From: CAIUSP01 sp964594365
GTDB lineage: Bacteria > Actinomycetota > Thermoleophilia > Solirubrobacterales > 70-9
Direction of reading: 5' to 3'
Length of the DNA stretch: 20,510 bases
NCBI GenBank assembly: GCA_964594365.1
Contig: CAZQMB010000019.1
Span: forward strand, 1-20,510
In this document: positions 1 to 8,635 of the stretch, piece after piece
How the letters are laid out: each line of letters begins with the position of its first letter
Position numbering within the stretch: position 1 is the stretch's first letter
The notes under the pieces: model-generated
What the model was told of the DNA's origin: nothing
Seen by the model: only the letters and a program-made list of their open reading frames with translations
Database searches by the model: none
Made by a program: the position numbers and the translations under genes

Positions 1-2
1 CT

Positions 3-1433
3 GGGCGGGCGGGTCGCGCGCCGGGTGGTGATGTGAAGGTCAGCGTCACCGCCAACACGAGGCTCTTCGGCACGGTGGACGGTGAGATCTCACTGCCGGT
101 TCAGGACGGGAAAGTCGCTTGGGCGCCGCACCTGACCTTTCCCGGACTCGAGTCGGGTGAGCGAGTCGGCCGGCGACTCGTACTCGGCGAGCGCGCCGCC
201 ATCCTCGCTGCCGATGGCTCGACCCTGGCTACCGGTCAAGGTGACGCACGGTTCTCGGATGCGCTCGATGTCACGGGGGAGGTCGGCGAGCCGGCCCCGG
301 AACTCGTCCCCGAGATACAGGAGGAGGGCTTCCCCGGCGATGAGCCGACCGGGATCAGCGGTCTCGAGCTCTCGCTGAACACCGTCCTCGGCGGCAAGCC
401 GGGCGGCGACCTGCTCGCGGTGCCGGATGGCACGGATCTGCCGGATGTCCCCGACTCGGTGGACGGCCGCGTCCTCACGAGTTCCAAGGCCGAGCCCGGC
501 AAGGCGGTCAACACCACGATCGACCCTGAACTCCAGGACGCCACGGTCAACGCGATGTCTGGCGTGAACGGGGGCGCCGTGGTACTGAACGCGAAAACCG
601 GTGCGGTCAAGGCGGTGTCCGGGTTCGGTTACTCCACCCCCCAGCCCCCCGGCTCTACCTTCAAGATCGTCACCACCGCTGCGGCCCTCGAGGGCAACCA
701 GGTACGACTCGCTGACTACTTCGCTCCGGTCGAGTCGGTCGAGATACTCGGTCACGATCTGTTCAACGCGCACGACGAGAGCTGTGGCGGGAACTTCACC
801 GAGGCGTTCGCGAAGTCCTGCAACACCGTGTTCGCACCGCTCGGGATCGAGGTCGGTGAAGACAGCCTGGTGGACACCTCGGAGAAGTTCGGGTTCAACT
901 CACCACCGACCCTGTTCGCCGCTCAGTATCTGGAGGACGGCGGAATCCCCTCCTCCACCATCCCGGATCCGATCGGGGATGAGCTCCAGATCGGTTCGAG
1001 TGCGATCGGCCAGGGAGAGGTACTCGCGACCCCCCTGCAGATGGCGTCGGTCGCCCAGACGGTTGCCATGGGCGGAATGCGCTCGCCGACTCCGATCGTC
1101 TCCGACAAGGAACTGCTGTCGGATGCGAAGCCGGTCAGGGTCATGCCCAAGGAGGACGCTGCCGTCCTGCGCTCGCTGATGGAGAGCGCGGTCAACTACG
1201 GCACCGGCTATCTGGGCGCGGTCACCGGTGCCCAGGTAGCGGGCAAGACCGGTACGGCCGAGCTCGGCATCGGAGAGGGTGAGAAGGCGTTGCTCGACGC
1301 GTGGTTCACGGCGTTTGCACCGTCCGAGAAGCCCAAGTACGTGGTCTGTGTCCTGGTCGCCAGTACGACCGAGGACGGCGGCGAGGTAGCCGCACCCATC
1401 GCCTCCCAGATCCTCTCCGAGGCCCTGGGCTGA
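3..1433 (+). CDS. Class B penicillin-binding protein, transpeptidase (5' end outside window)
   Basis: This is the C-terminal part of a D,D-transpeptidase that crosslinks peptidoglycan outside the membrane. The three catalytic motifs are present in order, numbered from the GTG at 33: STFK (residues 208-211, acylated Ser 208), SCN (262-264) and KTGTAE (405-410). The first residues (W..HLTFPGLESGERV) resemble the end of a MecA-type NTF2-like domain, followed by the PBP dimer region. No membrane anchor is visible and the frame stays open to the window edge, so the gene almost certainly starts upstream; the GTG at 33 is only the first possible start inside the window. It ends 2 bases from the convergent small membrane protein gene. 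Function class is certain; the exact PBP subtype is not. Confidence 0.93.
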   Translation, partial: GRAGRAPGGDVKVSVTANTRLFGTVDGEISLPVQDGKVAWAPHLTFPGLESGERVGRRLVLGERAAILAADGSTLATGQGDARFSDALDVTGEVGEPAPELVPEIQEEGFPGDEPTGISGLELSLNTVLGGKPGGDLLAVPDGTDLPDVPDSVDGRVLTSSKAEPGKAVNTTIDPELQDATVNAMSGVNGGAVVLNAKTGAVKAVSGFGYSTPQPPGSTFKIVTTAAALEGNQVRLADYFAPVESVEILGHDLFNAHDESCGGNFTEAFAKSCNTVFAPLGIEVGEDSLVDTSEKFGFNSPPTLFAAQYLEDGGIPSSTIPDPIGDELQIGSSAIGQGEVLATPLQMASVAQTVAMGGMRSPTPIVSDKELLSDAKPVRVMPKEDAAVLRSLMESAVNYGTGYLGAVTGAQVAGKTGTAELGIGEGEKALLDAWFTAFAPSEKPKYVVCVLVASTTEDGGEVAAPIASQILSEALG

Positions 1434-1435
1434 AG

Positions 1436-1753
1436 CTAGGGAATCCCCAGTAGCGAACCGACCAGGCAGAGCGCGGCCCCGCCAGCGGTCAGCAATCCGC
1501 CCATCGGTTCCAGGAGCAGGCCTATCGGGATACCGGCGATCCAGATGACAAGGCCGCCGAGGATGAGATTCCACCATCTGAGCGGCCCGACATCGGCTCC
1601 GGTTTCCCTCGCATCCTGAGCTACCGCCAGCAACGCGACGAGGCATACGACCACGCCTGTGATCTCGGCGGCGAGACCGAGCAGCCCGGTGAGGGCGACC
1701 GCTGAAACGATCGCCGCCGCGATCAGGAAGGGGCGTCGAGAATCGGCTACCAA
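1436..1753 (-). CDS. Small four-helix membrane protein of unknown function
   Basis: A 105-residue protein made almost wholly of hydrophobic segments, at about residues 8-28, 30-45, 60-81 and 84-104. The only clearly polar parts are the N-terminus (DSRR) and a loop at about 46-58 (QDARETGADVGPL). The start is a TTG with GGGAG-like purines just upstream. It is the last gene of the long leftward run and follows the lipoprotein gene by 46 bases, so it may be co-transcribed with it. I recognise no family; small integral membrane proteins of this kind are commonly annotated only as hypothetical. The hydrophobic pattern and the tight convergent fit against the PBP gene argue that it is real. Confidence 0.7.
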   Translation of the reverse strand: MVADSRRPFLIAAAIVSAVALTGLLGLAAEITGVVVCLVALLAVAQDARETGADVGPLRWWNLILGGLVIWIAGIPIGLLLEPMGGLLTAGGAALCLVGSLLGIP

Positions 1754-1799
1754 TGCGCCCTGCTCCCGATCAACCCTCGAGCCGGGTCAACGGCGAAGC

Positions 1800-2351
1800 C
1801 TAGATGTCGAGCTCGATCGAGCCCTTGTTGCCGTCGGAGTCGATCTCCAGTTCGACCGGACGGTTCTCGGCGATCGAAGTATCCACCACGAACAGGAGCA
1901 GAGCCCCCTCGATCGGACCCGCACCGGCGGCGGAGTCCGGAAGCGGCAACTCACCGTCAGGCGGTATCCGGTCGCCCAGCGCCAGCGAGAAAGGTGTGTT
2001 CTGGGGTATCGGCGAGAACTCCTGCCCATCGGTATCCATCACGGTGAAATCGCCTTTCGAGGGAACCTCGTACTCGGCCGACCCTTCGTTCAGTATCCGC
2101 AGGAACACGCCGAGGTAGGCCTTGTTATCACCAGGTTCGTCAGGCAGGCCGTCGAGGTACTGAGCGTCCTCGATGTCCTGGGGGTTGAGGAACCGCGTGA
2201 TCGCGACCCGGTATCCGACATCTCCCAGTTCCAGAGTCTCGGCTTCGGTCACGTGAGTGCTGTCGTGCTCTCCACAGGAGGCCAACACCAGCGCGGAAGC
2301 GCCCAGGCAGAGCGCGATGAGGATGAGTCTGATCGGGGAGGTTTGGGTCAT
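1800..2351 (-). CDS. Secreted lipoprotein, DUF4352-like
   Basis: The 183-residue product begins with a lipoprotein signal peptide: positively charged start (R8), hydrophobic stretch 9-24, and lipobox L-A-S-C with the lipidated Cys at 26. The mature part reads as a beta-rich domain: residues after about 40 (ETLELGDVGYRVAITRF) lead into a strand-and-turn pattern with a typical 'F.V.D.DG.EF' segment near 122-131. That resembles the DUF4352 immunoglobulin-like lipoproteins of Gram-positive bacteria, whose role is unknown; this assignment is by resemblance only. It would sit on the outer face of the cytoplasmic membrane. ATG start; a TAGAAT box lies 13-18 bases upstream, so it may have its own promoter in addition to read-through from the gene above. 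Confidence 0.82.
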   Translation of the reverse strand: MTQTSPIRLILIALCLGASALVLASCGEHDSTHVTEAETLELGDVGYRVAITRFLNPQDIEDAQYLDGLPDEPGDNKAYLGVFLRILNEGSAEYEVPSKGDFTVMDTDGQEFSPIPQNTPFSLALGDRIPPDGELPLPDSAAGAGPIEGALLLFVVDTSIAENRPVELEIDSDGNKGSIELDI

Positions 2352-2363
2352 CTTGTGATGAGG

Positions 2364-2369
2364 ATTCTA
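2364..2369 (-). promoter_or_regulatory. Possible -10 box of the lipoprotein gene
   Basis: On the minus strand TAGAAT matches the -10 consensus at five of six positions and sits inside a short inverted repeat GGAT-AGA-ATCC (2362-2372). A start about 7 bases downstream would leave almost no leader before the ATG at 2351. I see no convincing -35 box (GTCATG at the 17-base spacing is poor), so this is tentative. Confidence 0.3.
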
Positions 2370-2393
2370 TCCGTAGGCGTGGCGGCCATGACC

Positions 2394-2900
2394 TCAGGCT
2401 GCGCCAGGAACGCGGTTTCCGCCGGCTACTTCGACGGGCTCGCCGCGCAACTCACCGGATTCGATCGCCGCACGCAGACCCTTGAGAGCCCTCTTCCAGC
2501 GACGCTTCCACCAGCCCGAACGCCCCATCTCGGATGCCCGCCCGAGGTGCAGGTGCTGCTCGGTCCAGAAGGTCACCCGGACCGTGGTGACGCCACTCGC
2601 CCCCGGAATCAGTTCCCAGACGGTGTTCACCGTCGCCTTGTTACGGAGACCACCCTCACCGCGCTCGACGATCTTCTCGGGGAAGTCCGTCTCGACGATC
2701 GTGGTGTCCATGTACTCGACACCCGGACCGTCGGGCTTGAAGCGGGCTCCTGCGCCGATACCGCGCGGGTCTATGCGCTCGAGTCGATAGTCACCCGCGA
2801 GCTTGCCCATCCAACCAGGGCGAAGGCTGAGGTCGCAGAGGAAATCGAAGATCTGCTCGCGCGAGGCGTCGATGTCTATCTCTTGCGAAATGGGTCCCAT
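2394..2900 (-). CDS. SRPBCC (START/Bet v1-like) family protein
   Basis: A 168-residue protein whose N-terminus (QEIDIDASREQIFDFLCDLSLRPGW) is the usual opening of SRPBCC domains: a first strand followed by the 'ar.e.vf.fl.d....p.W' helix. The later TVNTVWELIPGASGVTTVRVTFW is the antiparallel sheet, and the region WWKRRWKRALKGLRAAIES looks like the long C-terminal helix. These domains form a hydrophobic cup for small ligands such as lipids or polyketides; the ligand here cannot be told. ATG start, only 13 bases after the gltB stop codon, so translation in the same transcript as glutamate synthase is likely. The last 15 residues (EVAGGNRVPGAA) look disordered. No link to glutamate metabolism is evident from the protein itself. 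Confidence 0.85.
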   Translation of the reverse strand: MGPISQEIDIDASREQIFDFLCDLSLRPGWMGKLAGDYRLERIDPRGIGAGARFKPDGPGVEYMDTTIVETDFPEKIVERGEGGLRNKATVNTVWELIPGASGVTTVRVTFWTEQHLHLGRASEMGRSGWWKRRWKRALKGLRAAIESGELRGEPVEVAGGNRVPGAA

Positions 2901-2913
2901 GGCTGGACCGTAT

Positions 2914-5900
2914 CTACTCGGTGGAGATGGAGGGGTCCGCCTGGACCTTCTCGGGCACGATCATCAGGAAGTTCTCGCCTGCGTTACCTGCGAGTCCGAG
3001 AACCCGATCCGCCTCCTCGGTCTGTCCGGTCTCTCGGAGTTGCTCCGCGTAACCGCCGAGCAATTCGGAGATGTCGCCCGCGCCGGTCTCGTCGAGCTGT
3101 TCGACGTTGACCATCGCCCCCTTACCGAGGCGGCGTTCGATCGCATCGCGATCCATCCCCATCTCGCTGCTGACCCTCACGTAGACGCGTCCTCCAGTCA
3201 TGCCGGCGCATGCCCACGGGCCGAGGTCTCCGAGCACCACCGCACGGCCTCCGGTCATGTATTCGAACGCGAAGCCCTTGGCGTTGGCGCGGTCGACCAG
3301 ACACCCGCGCTCGTCATCGATGGGCTCCTCGGGCTCTCCGCCCAGCACTACGTCTGCCCCCGATAGACGGATACAGAATCTCGAATCCGCGGAGCCCTGG
3401 ACGAACAGCTGACCGCGCTGGGCGCCGTAGGCGAAAGACTTGCCTACCGAGCCGTTCAGCCGGGTTCCTTGCTCGCTGCGGCCCTTGAGGATCGCGATTG
3501 TGCCGCCGAGCATCGTCTTGGCGGCACCATCCTGGGCGCCACCCTCGATCCGGCAGACGACTCCGTAGGAGTTGAAGGCACCAAAGCCCTGACCCGCGAC
3601 CGAGCCCCCGTTGAAGGTGAGTTCCGCAAGCACCGGCTCGACGCCTTCATCGGAACCGAGGGGTATCTCACCCGCCACACGGGCACGGGCGAGCGCGCCG
3701 GACAGCTCCGTGCCGAGCACCCGGTCGTCGGCGTCGGTGGCGCGCGGGAACTCGTTGCTGACCGTGCCTCCCGAGCAGACCTCGCGCGCCAGCGGTGCGA
3801 ACTGCTCAGACGATGCCTTCGGCTCCATCCTGATCGGCCGCGCCATCACGAGCCCCGCCTCGGCTCTGTCCTCCTCTATCTCGTCCACGGCGGGCATGTC
3901 GATCGGCTCGAGATCCAGATACGTCTCCAGCGGTGTGATCAGCGGAGCGAGATCGAGGCGGTCATGGTGTGAGATCTGCTCCAGCAGGTCGTAGCGGCCG
4001 ACCAGATCCTGGGCGCGCCTGTGACCGAGAGATCCGACCACCTCCTTAACCTGCTCACCCATCTGGCCGAAGAACCGTGCGCAGTTGGCTGCGGCCACAC
4101 TGACCTCCTGCGGTGTGAACTTCTTCAAGCCGTGCTCAGATGCCTCTTCCTCTGTCTCTATCTGGGTTGCGATGCCGACGTGACAGGTATCGAGCTGGCA
4201 GCCGCGGCAGATGGTGCAGCCGAGCGACACCATGGCGAGAGTCCCGAAGCCGACCCGGTTGGCGCCGAGACAGAGCAACTTGACCACATCGTGCGCGTGG
4301 CGATAGCCACCGTCGGCCCAGATCTCCACCCGGTTGCGGATGCCCGCCTCCATCAACGCCTGATGGACCGCTCGGGTGCCGATGTCCGAGGGCAGACCGA
4401 CGTGGCGGAGTGCGTGCTGGCGCGCAGCTCCTGTCCCGCCCTCGAAGCCGGAGAGGGTGATGATGTCCGCTCCGGCCTTGGCGATGCCGAGACCGATCGT
4501 TCCGATGTTGGGTACCACCGGCACCTTCACCGAGACCCGGAGGTCCGGGTTGACCGTCTTCAGCTCATCGATCAGCTCGGCCAGATCCTCGATCGAGTAG
4601 AGGTCGTGGTTGTTGGAGGGCGAGATCAGGTCCGTCCCGGGCGCCGCGTTACGCGCGGCTGCGACCTTGGCCGAGACCTTCTTGCCGGGGAGGTGACCTC
4701 CCTCACCGGGCTTGGCTCCCTGTCCGATCTTGATCTCGGCCACGTAGGAGGCATTCAGCATCTCTGCGGAGACGCCGAACCGGCCCGAGGCGACCTGCTG
4801 GCCGCGCCACTTGCGGTACTCGCCGTACATGTCGCGGATCTCCCCACCCTCGCCGTTCATGCAGAGGATGTTCACCTCACGCGCCGCGTCGGCGTACGAA
4901 CGGAAGGCGGGCTCGGACTGGGATCCGAAACTCATCGAGCTGATCACCAACGGATAGTCGTGGTGTCCGATCGACGCATCGACCTCTGAGGCCGGTACCG
5001 GATCGCCATCGCTCTTCAGACCCATCACGTGCCGCATCGAGATCGGGGTCTGGGCCTCCAGGTCGCGGACCTTCTTGGCGTAGTCGTCGAAGGACTCGGC
5101 TCCGTTGGCAGCCGCGATCGCGGCCTTGTAGACCTTGGGATAGAAGCGGACCGTCTTGGCGGGCTTCGCTTCGTCGTCTCCGCGCAGGATCCTCACCCGC
5201 TCGTCGGCCGAGGTGTCGAGTTCGGCAAATCCCGTGCCACCCTTCTCGGTCGCGGCGAAGGCGTCGGTCTGGAAGATCTCCGCCAGCTCTGGCTTCAGTC
5301 CGATCGAGGAGAACTGGCGGGCGTAACCGCGGATCTCGTGGATCCCGATGGTCGAGATCACCTTCTCCATGCCCTTGCGCAGCGCATCGCAGAGATTGGA
5401 GACATCGCTCTGGTACTCGTCCACGCAGACCACCTCGACCATCGTGTAGGGGCAGACCGCGTCCGAGCCCAGACCGAGAGCGAGCATGCAGTCGTGGACG
5501 TTCCTCAGTGCGGATGAGCGCAGCACGATCGAACACCGTCGGCGCAGATTCTCCTCGCCGCGCTCGACCCTGAACAACTTCAGGGCCTGATCGATCGCCG
5601 ATACGAGCAGGTGCGGGTCACAGAACCGCCGGTCCCCTTCATAGACGGTGCGATCGGTGAGGACCAGCAACTCCGCTCCTTCGGTGACGGCCTTCACGGC
5701 CTCCTGCTTGATCCGCTCCACCGCCCCCTTGGTGGTCTCCGACTCGAGGAGCGAGGTATCGAGCGCTTTCGCACGCTCTCCGAAGTGCTCCCAGAGGTCT
5801 TCCAGCAACCAGGTTCCGTGCTCGTGGGCGATCTTGCGGTAATCCGAATCCGAGAGCGGAGCGAGATCATGGTGCCCACCGAGGACCACCGGGAAGTCGA

Positions 5901-7611
5901 GCTCGACCGTACCGACATCCTCTGAAGGGTCGTCGAGGCCGGGGCGACGCCCGATCACGGTCCTCGCCGAGAAGTGCTCGATCTCCCGCTCGCGGTCGAT
6001 CGCGGGGTTGGTGACCACGGCGACGGTCTCCTTGAAGAAGTCGGGGAGGTTGTGGCGCTCCGGAGAGAGCGCGGCCAGCGGACCGTCGTATCCGAGAGAG
6101 CCCACCGGCTCGGCGCCGCTCGCGGCCATCTGCTGGACCAGCTTCATGTCGTCTCGTTGCCAACCGAATCCTGCGAGCACCGACTCGGAGACCTTGACCG
6201 GCTCCGACGGCCCTGCCTCGCTGTATCCCGGGATCTCGGAACCTTCGAGCGGGCCTCCGGTGTCGAGCGCGCGATCGTAGGGCGCGACCGCATCGACCCC
6301 GGTGCGCTCGAGCCACCTGCGACGGACGATCTCGAGCATCTCGTCGTGCGGGTGCACGGTGGAGCGGCGCTTGCCCCGATCGATCGACACGAGGACCTTC
6401 TCGCCCGGGGCGAGCGGCTTCGGCTCGGCAGTCATCTGCTTGACCGAGACGACTCCGGGCTCGGAGCTGAAGATGTAGTCGGCTGCGGTCTCGACCTGCC
6501 AGAGAGGGCGAAGGCCCAGCGCGTCGGTGGAGAAGACGCACTCATCCCCACTACGGGCGATCAGGGCCACGGGACCCTGCGAGAACGGACCCATCGCCTC
6601 ACGCAGGTACATGTAGAAACTGCGCAACTCGGGGCCGAAGTGGTCGATCTCGTGGACGATCGGCGGCAATACCGATTCGAGCGCCTCTGCGAGGCTCAGG
6701 CCCTCACGGTGGATCAGCGTCTCGATCGTGCGATTGAGATCCTGGGAGTCGGAGTTGCCCGGGCGAATCGGCGCGCCGAGCATCCGGGCCTCCTGACGCA
6801 GCTGTTCGATCGTGTTGATCTCGCCGTTGTGACCAAGCACACCGAAGGGCTGCACCCGCTTGAACGAAGGCCAGGTGTTGGTCGAGTATCGGTTGTGGCC
6901 GAAGCAGCCGATCGTCTCGAAGCGTTCGTCGACCAGATCCGGGTAATAGAGACCGAGGATCCTCGGTGCGCCCATCACCTTGTAGACGCAGGTGGTGGAG
7001 GAGAAACTCGGCACGTGCAGATCGAGTCGCTCCTCGAGTTCGATCATCAGATCGAACAGGACCCGGTCGCGGTCTGCGGCATCTGCCACCAAACCGGCTA
7101 TCTGCCAGAAATGGGGCTCCTCCTCTCGCGCGGTCGGTCCGAGCGCGGACGAGTCCACCGCGCCCACCCGCTCGGCGAGGATCCTGAAACCTCCCTCACC
7201 GAGGATCTCTCGGGCCTTCGCACGGATCACCTCGAGGTCTTCGGATCGGTCCACGAACACGTGGGCGACGGCGAAAGCCTCGTCGAGGGTCAGCGAAGGA
7301 TCGTGTCCGCCTGACCTGACCTCCTCGGCCCAGATCTTGGTCGGAATGTCGAGCAGCAGGCCGCAACCATCGCCCTCACCGTCGACGTTGCCGGCCCGGT
7401 GGAGCATCTTCTGGAGCGCTTCGAGTGCGAGTGGTATCGGCTCGTGACTGGGGGTGCCATCCCGACGCACGGACGCGTAGATGGCGCAAGCGTCCTTGTC
7501 CTCGACGCTCTGGGGCGAGACCAACGGTCGATAGGCGCGCTCCGGTGAGTAGCGCTCACGCTGCGTTCGCTCACCGCGCTCTCCGCGCGGGCTTGGATTG
7601 TCCTCTCGCAA
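2914..7611 (-). CDS. gltB: Glutamate synthase large subunit (divergent type)
   Basis: This 1565-residue enzyme would convert glutamine plus 2-oxoglutarate to two glutamates. Domain order is that of GltB: class II glutamine amidotransferase from Cys42 after a 41-residue leader that must be cleaved (FGHNRYSTNTWPSF at 237-250, HNGEINT at 261-267), central domain about 480-790, FMN-binding synthase domain about 850-1200, and a GXGXG beta-helix about 1290-1500. Iron-sulphur ligands fit C1132-x5-C1138-x4-C1143, with an additional C1135. Several loops differ from classical GltB: MNGEGGE at 918-924 instead of the usual SNTGEGGE, SNNHD at 999-1003 instead of PPHHD, and SGFEGGTGAA for SGHDGGTGAS. TTG start, fixed by AGGAGG six bases upstream. 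No gltD small subunit gene is near. It lies downstream of thrB in the lysine/threonine gene run. Confidence 0.95.
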   Translation of the reverse strand: MREDNPSPRGERGERTQRERYSPERAYRPLVSPQSVEDKDACAIYASVRRDGTPSHEPIPLALEALQKMLHRAGNVDGEGDGCGLLLDIPTKIWAEEVRSGGHDPSLTLDEAFAVAHVFVDRSEDLEVIRAKAREILGEGGFRILAERVGAVDSSALGPTAREEEPHFWQIAGLVADAADRDRVLFDLMIELEERLDLHVPSFSSTTCVYKVMGAPRILGLYYPDLVDERFETIGCFGHNRYSTNTWPSFKRVQPFGVLGHNGEINTIEQLRQEARMLGAPIRPGNSDSQDLNRTIETLIHREGLSLAEALESVLPPIVHEIDHFGPELRSFYMYLREAMGPFSQGPVALIARSGDECVFSTDALGLRPLWQVETAADYIFSSEPGVVSVKQMTAEPKPLAPGEKVLVSIDRGKRRSTVHPHDEMLEIVRRRWLERTGVDAVAPYDRALDTGGPLEGSEIPGYSEAGPSEPVKVSESVLAGFGWQRDDMKLVQQMAASGAEPVGSLGYDGPLAALSPERHNLPDFFKETVAVVTNPAIDREREIEHFSARTVIGRRPGLDDPSEDVGTVELDFPVVLGGHHDLAPLSDSDYRKIAHEHGTWLLEDLWEHFGERAKALDTSLLESETTKGAVERIKQEAVKAVTEGAELLVLTDRTVYEGDRRFCDPHLLVSAIDQALKLFRVERGEENLRRRCSIVLRSSALRNVHDCMLALGLGSDAVCPYTMVEVVCVDEYQSDVSNLCDALRKGMEKVISTIGIHEIRGYARQFSSIGLKPELAEIFQTDAFAATEKGGTGFAELDTSADERVRILRGDDEAKPAKTVRFYPKVYKAAIAAANGAESFDDYAKKVRDLEAQTPISMRHVMGLKSDGDPVPASEVDASIGHHDYPLVISSMSFGSQSEPAFRSYADAAREVNILCMNGEGGEIRDMYGEYRKWRGQQVASGRFGVSAEMLNASYVAEIKIGQGAKPGEGGHLPGKKVSAKVAAARNAAPGTDLISPSNNHDLYSIEDLAELIDELKTVNPDLRVSVKVPVVPNIGTIGLGIAKAGADIITLSGFEGGTGAARQHALRHVGLPSDIGTRAVHQALMEAGIRNRVEIWADGGYRHAHDVVKLLCLGANRVGFGTLAMVSLGCTICRGCQLDTCHVGIATQIETEEEASEHGLKKFTPQEVSVAAANCARFFGQMGEQVKEVVGSLGHRRAQDLVGRYDLLEQISHHDRLDLAPLITPLETYLDLEPIDMPAVDEIEEDRAEAGLVMARPIRMEPKASSEQFAPLAREVCSGGTVSNEFPRATDADDRVLGTELSGALARARVAGEIPLGSDEGVEPVLAELTFNGGSVAGQGFGAFNSYGVVCRIEGGAQDGAAKTMLGGTIAILKGRSEQGTRLNGSVGKSFAYGAQRGQLFVQGSADSRFCIRLSGADVVLGGEPEEPIDDERGCLVDRANAKGFAFEYMTGGRAVVLGDLGPWACAGMTGGRVYVRVSSEMGMDRDAIERRLGKGAMVNVEQLDETGAGDISELLGGYAEQLRETGQTEEADRVLGLAGNAGENFLMIVPEKVQADPSISTE

Positions 7612-7617
7612 AACCTG

Positions 7618-7623
7618 CCTCCT
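7618..7623 (-). promoter_or_regulatory. Ribosome binding site that fixes the gltB TTG start
   Basis: A perfect AGGAGG on the minus strand stands six bases before the TTG at 7609-7611. It is the strongest Shine-Dalgarno sequence I saw in the window and decides the unusual start codon. Confidence 0.8.
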
Positions 7624-7673
7624 GGTTCCACGCCTTCTTCGAGCGGGCGCGCGACGGGATTGGCTGAAAGGGC

Positions 7674-7700
7674 AGTATAGGTTCCCCGTCCACGGAACCT
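7674..7700 (-). promoter_or_regulatory. gltB promoter -10 box overlapped by a 7+7 inverted repeat (operator candidate)
   Basis: The 139-base gap between thrB and gltB contains, on the minus strand, TATACT (7674-7679), five of six matches to the -10 consensus. Immediately upstream and sharing one base is the perfect dyad AGGTTCC-N8-GGAACCT (7679-7700), which would fill the space between -10 and -35. That position suits a repressor or activator site controlling glutamate synthase. No good -35 is visible, which would fit an activator-dependent promoter. The dyad has no following T-run, so a terminator for thrB is less likely. Function is inferred from position only. Confidence 0.5.
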
Positions 7701-7750
7701 TCGGATGCGAACGGACCCGGAATTACCCAATTTGCGTGATTCTGGTAGCG

Positions 7751-8635
7751 CTACGAGGCAGAAACCCCGGCTCCGTCAGCCGAGAAGTCGATCCGCCGTG
7801 CCTCACCCCAACCAGCGATCAGGGGGACGAGTGCGGTGAGTACCGAATCGCCCTCCTCGGCGCGCGTCCAGACCAGCACCGACGGTCCGGCTCCCGAGAT
7901 GGTGGCGCCGAGAGCACCGCAAGACGCGGCCTCGCTGACCAGTTGCATCGAACGCGGGAAGAGATGCTCCCGCCGGGGTTGATGGAGACGATCGGCCAAG
8001 CCACTCGAGATCAGCTCCGCGTCAGACCTCTCGATGCCCAGGATCAGCCTCGCGGCAGCCGCGATGTTCTCGCTCGCCTCGTGTAGCGGCACCTCCTCCG
8101 GCAAGGCAGCCCGTGCCTCGACGGTCGGCACCCGATCGGTCGATGGGATCACCAGCACTCCGTCGATACCCGCGGGAACCTCGAGGCTCGTGACCCCGGT
8201 CGACCCTCCGCTGCCCGGATCGCAGACGACGAACCCCCCGTAGAGAGCGGCGGCGGCGTTGTCTGCGTGGCCCTCGATCTCCGCGGCCTTCGAGAGGATC
8301 TCCTGCCGGTCGAGCGAGAGATCGAGCAGGTGGTCGGCGGCGAGCAGGCCGGCGACCGTCGCCGCGGCACTCGATCCGAGACCGCCTGCCATCGGGATCT
8401 CGCTGCGGATGACGAAGGAGAACTCCTCCGCCGAGCCGAGAGCCTCGAAGGAGCGAACGCAGAGGTTGTCACGGTTCTCGGGGACATCGAGGCCCTCGGC
8501 CTCGATCGAGAAGGCACCTGCCTCGACGACGTCCAGCTCGAGGGTCAGATCCACCGCAGCGGCGAAGGAGTCGAATCCTGGTCCGAGATTGGCGCTCGAG
8601 GCGGGCACCCGCACCCGACACCCTCGGGCGCTCAC
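7751..8635 (-). CDS. thrB: Homoserine kinase
   Basis: A cytoplasmic 294-residue GHMP kinase that phosphorylates homoserine with ATP, giving O-phosphohomoserine for threonine synthase. The N-terminal RVPASSANLGPGFDSFAAAVDL (8-29) and the glycine/serine-rich ATP loop PMAGGLGSSAAA (81-92) are diagnostic of ThrB within the GHMP family; a third motif, GATISGAGPSVLVW, lies near the C-terminus. Length is normal for the family. The GTG start overlaps the thrC stop by four bases (GTGA), which implies coupled translation. Order hom-thrC-thrB matches the standard actinobacterial arrangement. Confidence 0.96.
   Translation of the reverse strand: MSARGCRVRVPASSANLGPGFDSFAAAVDLTLELDVVEAGAFSIEAEGLDVPENRDNLCVRSFEALGSAEEFSFVIRSEIPMAGGLGSSAAATVAGLLAADHLLDLSLDRQEILSKAAEIEGHADNAAAALYGGFVVCDPGSGGSTGVTSLEVPAGIDGVLVIPSTDRVPTVEARAALPEEVPLHEASENIAAAARLILGIERSDAELISSGLADRLHQPRREHLFPRSMQLVSEAASCGALGATISGAGPSVLVWTRAEEGDSVLTALVPLIAGWGEARRIDFSADGAGVSAS

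Noticed and set aside
1659..3110. A 483-codon open frame on the plus strand across the membrane protein, lipoprotein and SRPBCC genes
   Set aside because: It is antisense to three well-supported genes and its product is Arg-rich with no domain; long shadow frames are common at this GC content.
5974..7314. Long plus-strand frames (up to 446 codons) opposite gltB
   Set aside because: The minus-strand frame has full glutamate synthase motifs; the antisense products are His/Arg/Asp-rich and featureless.
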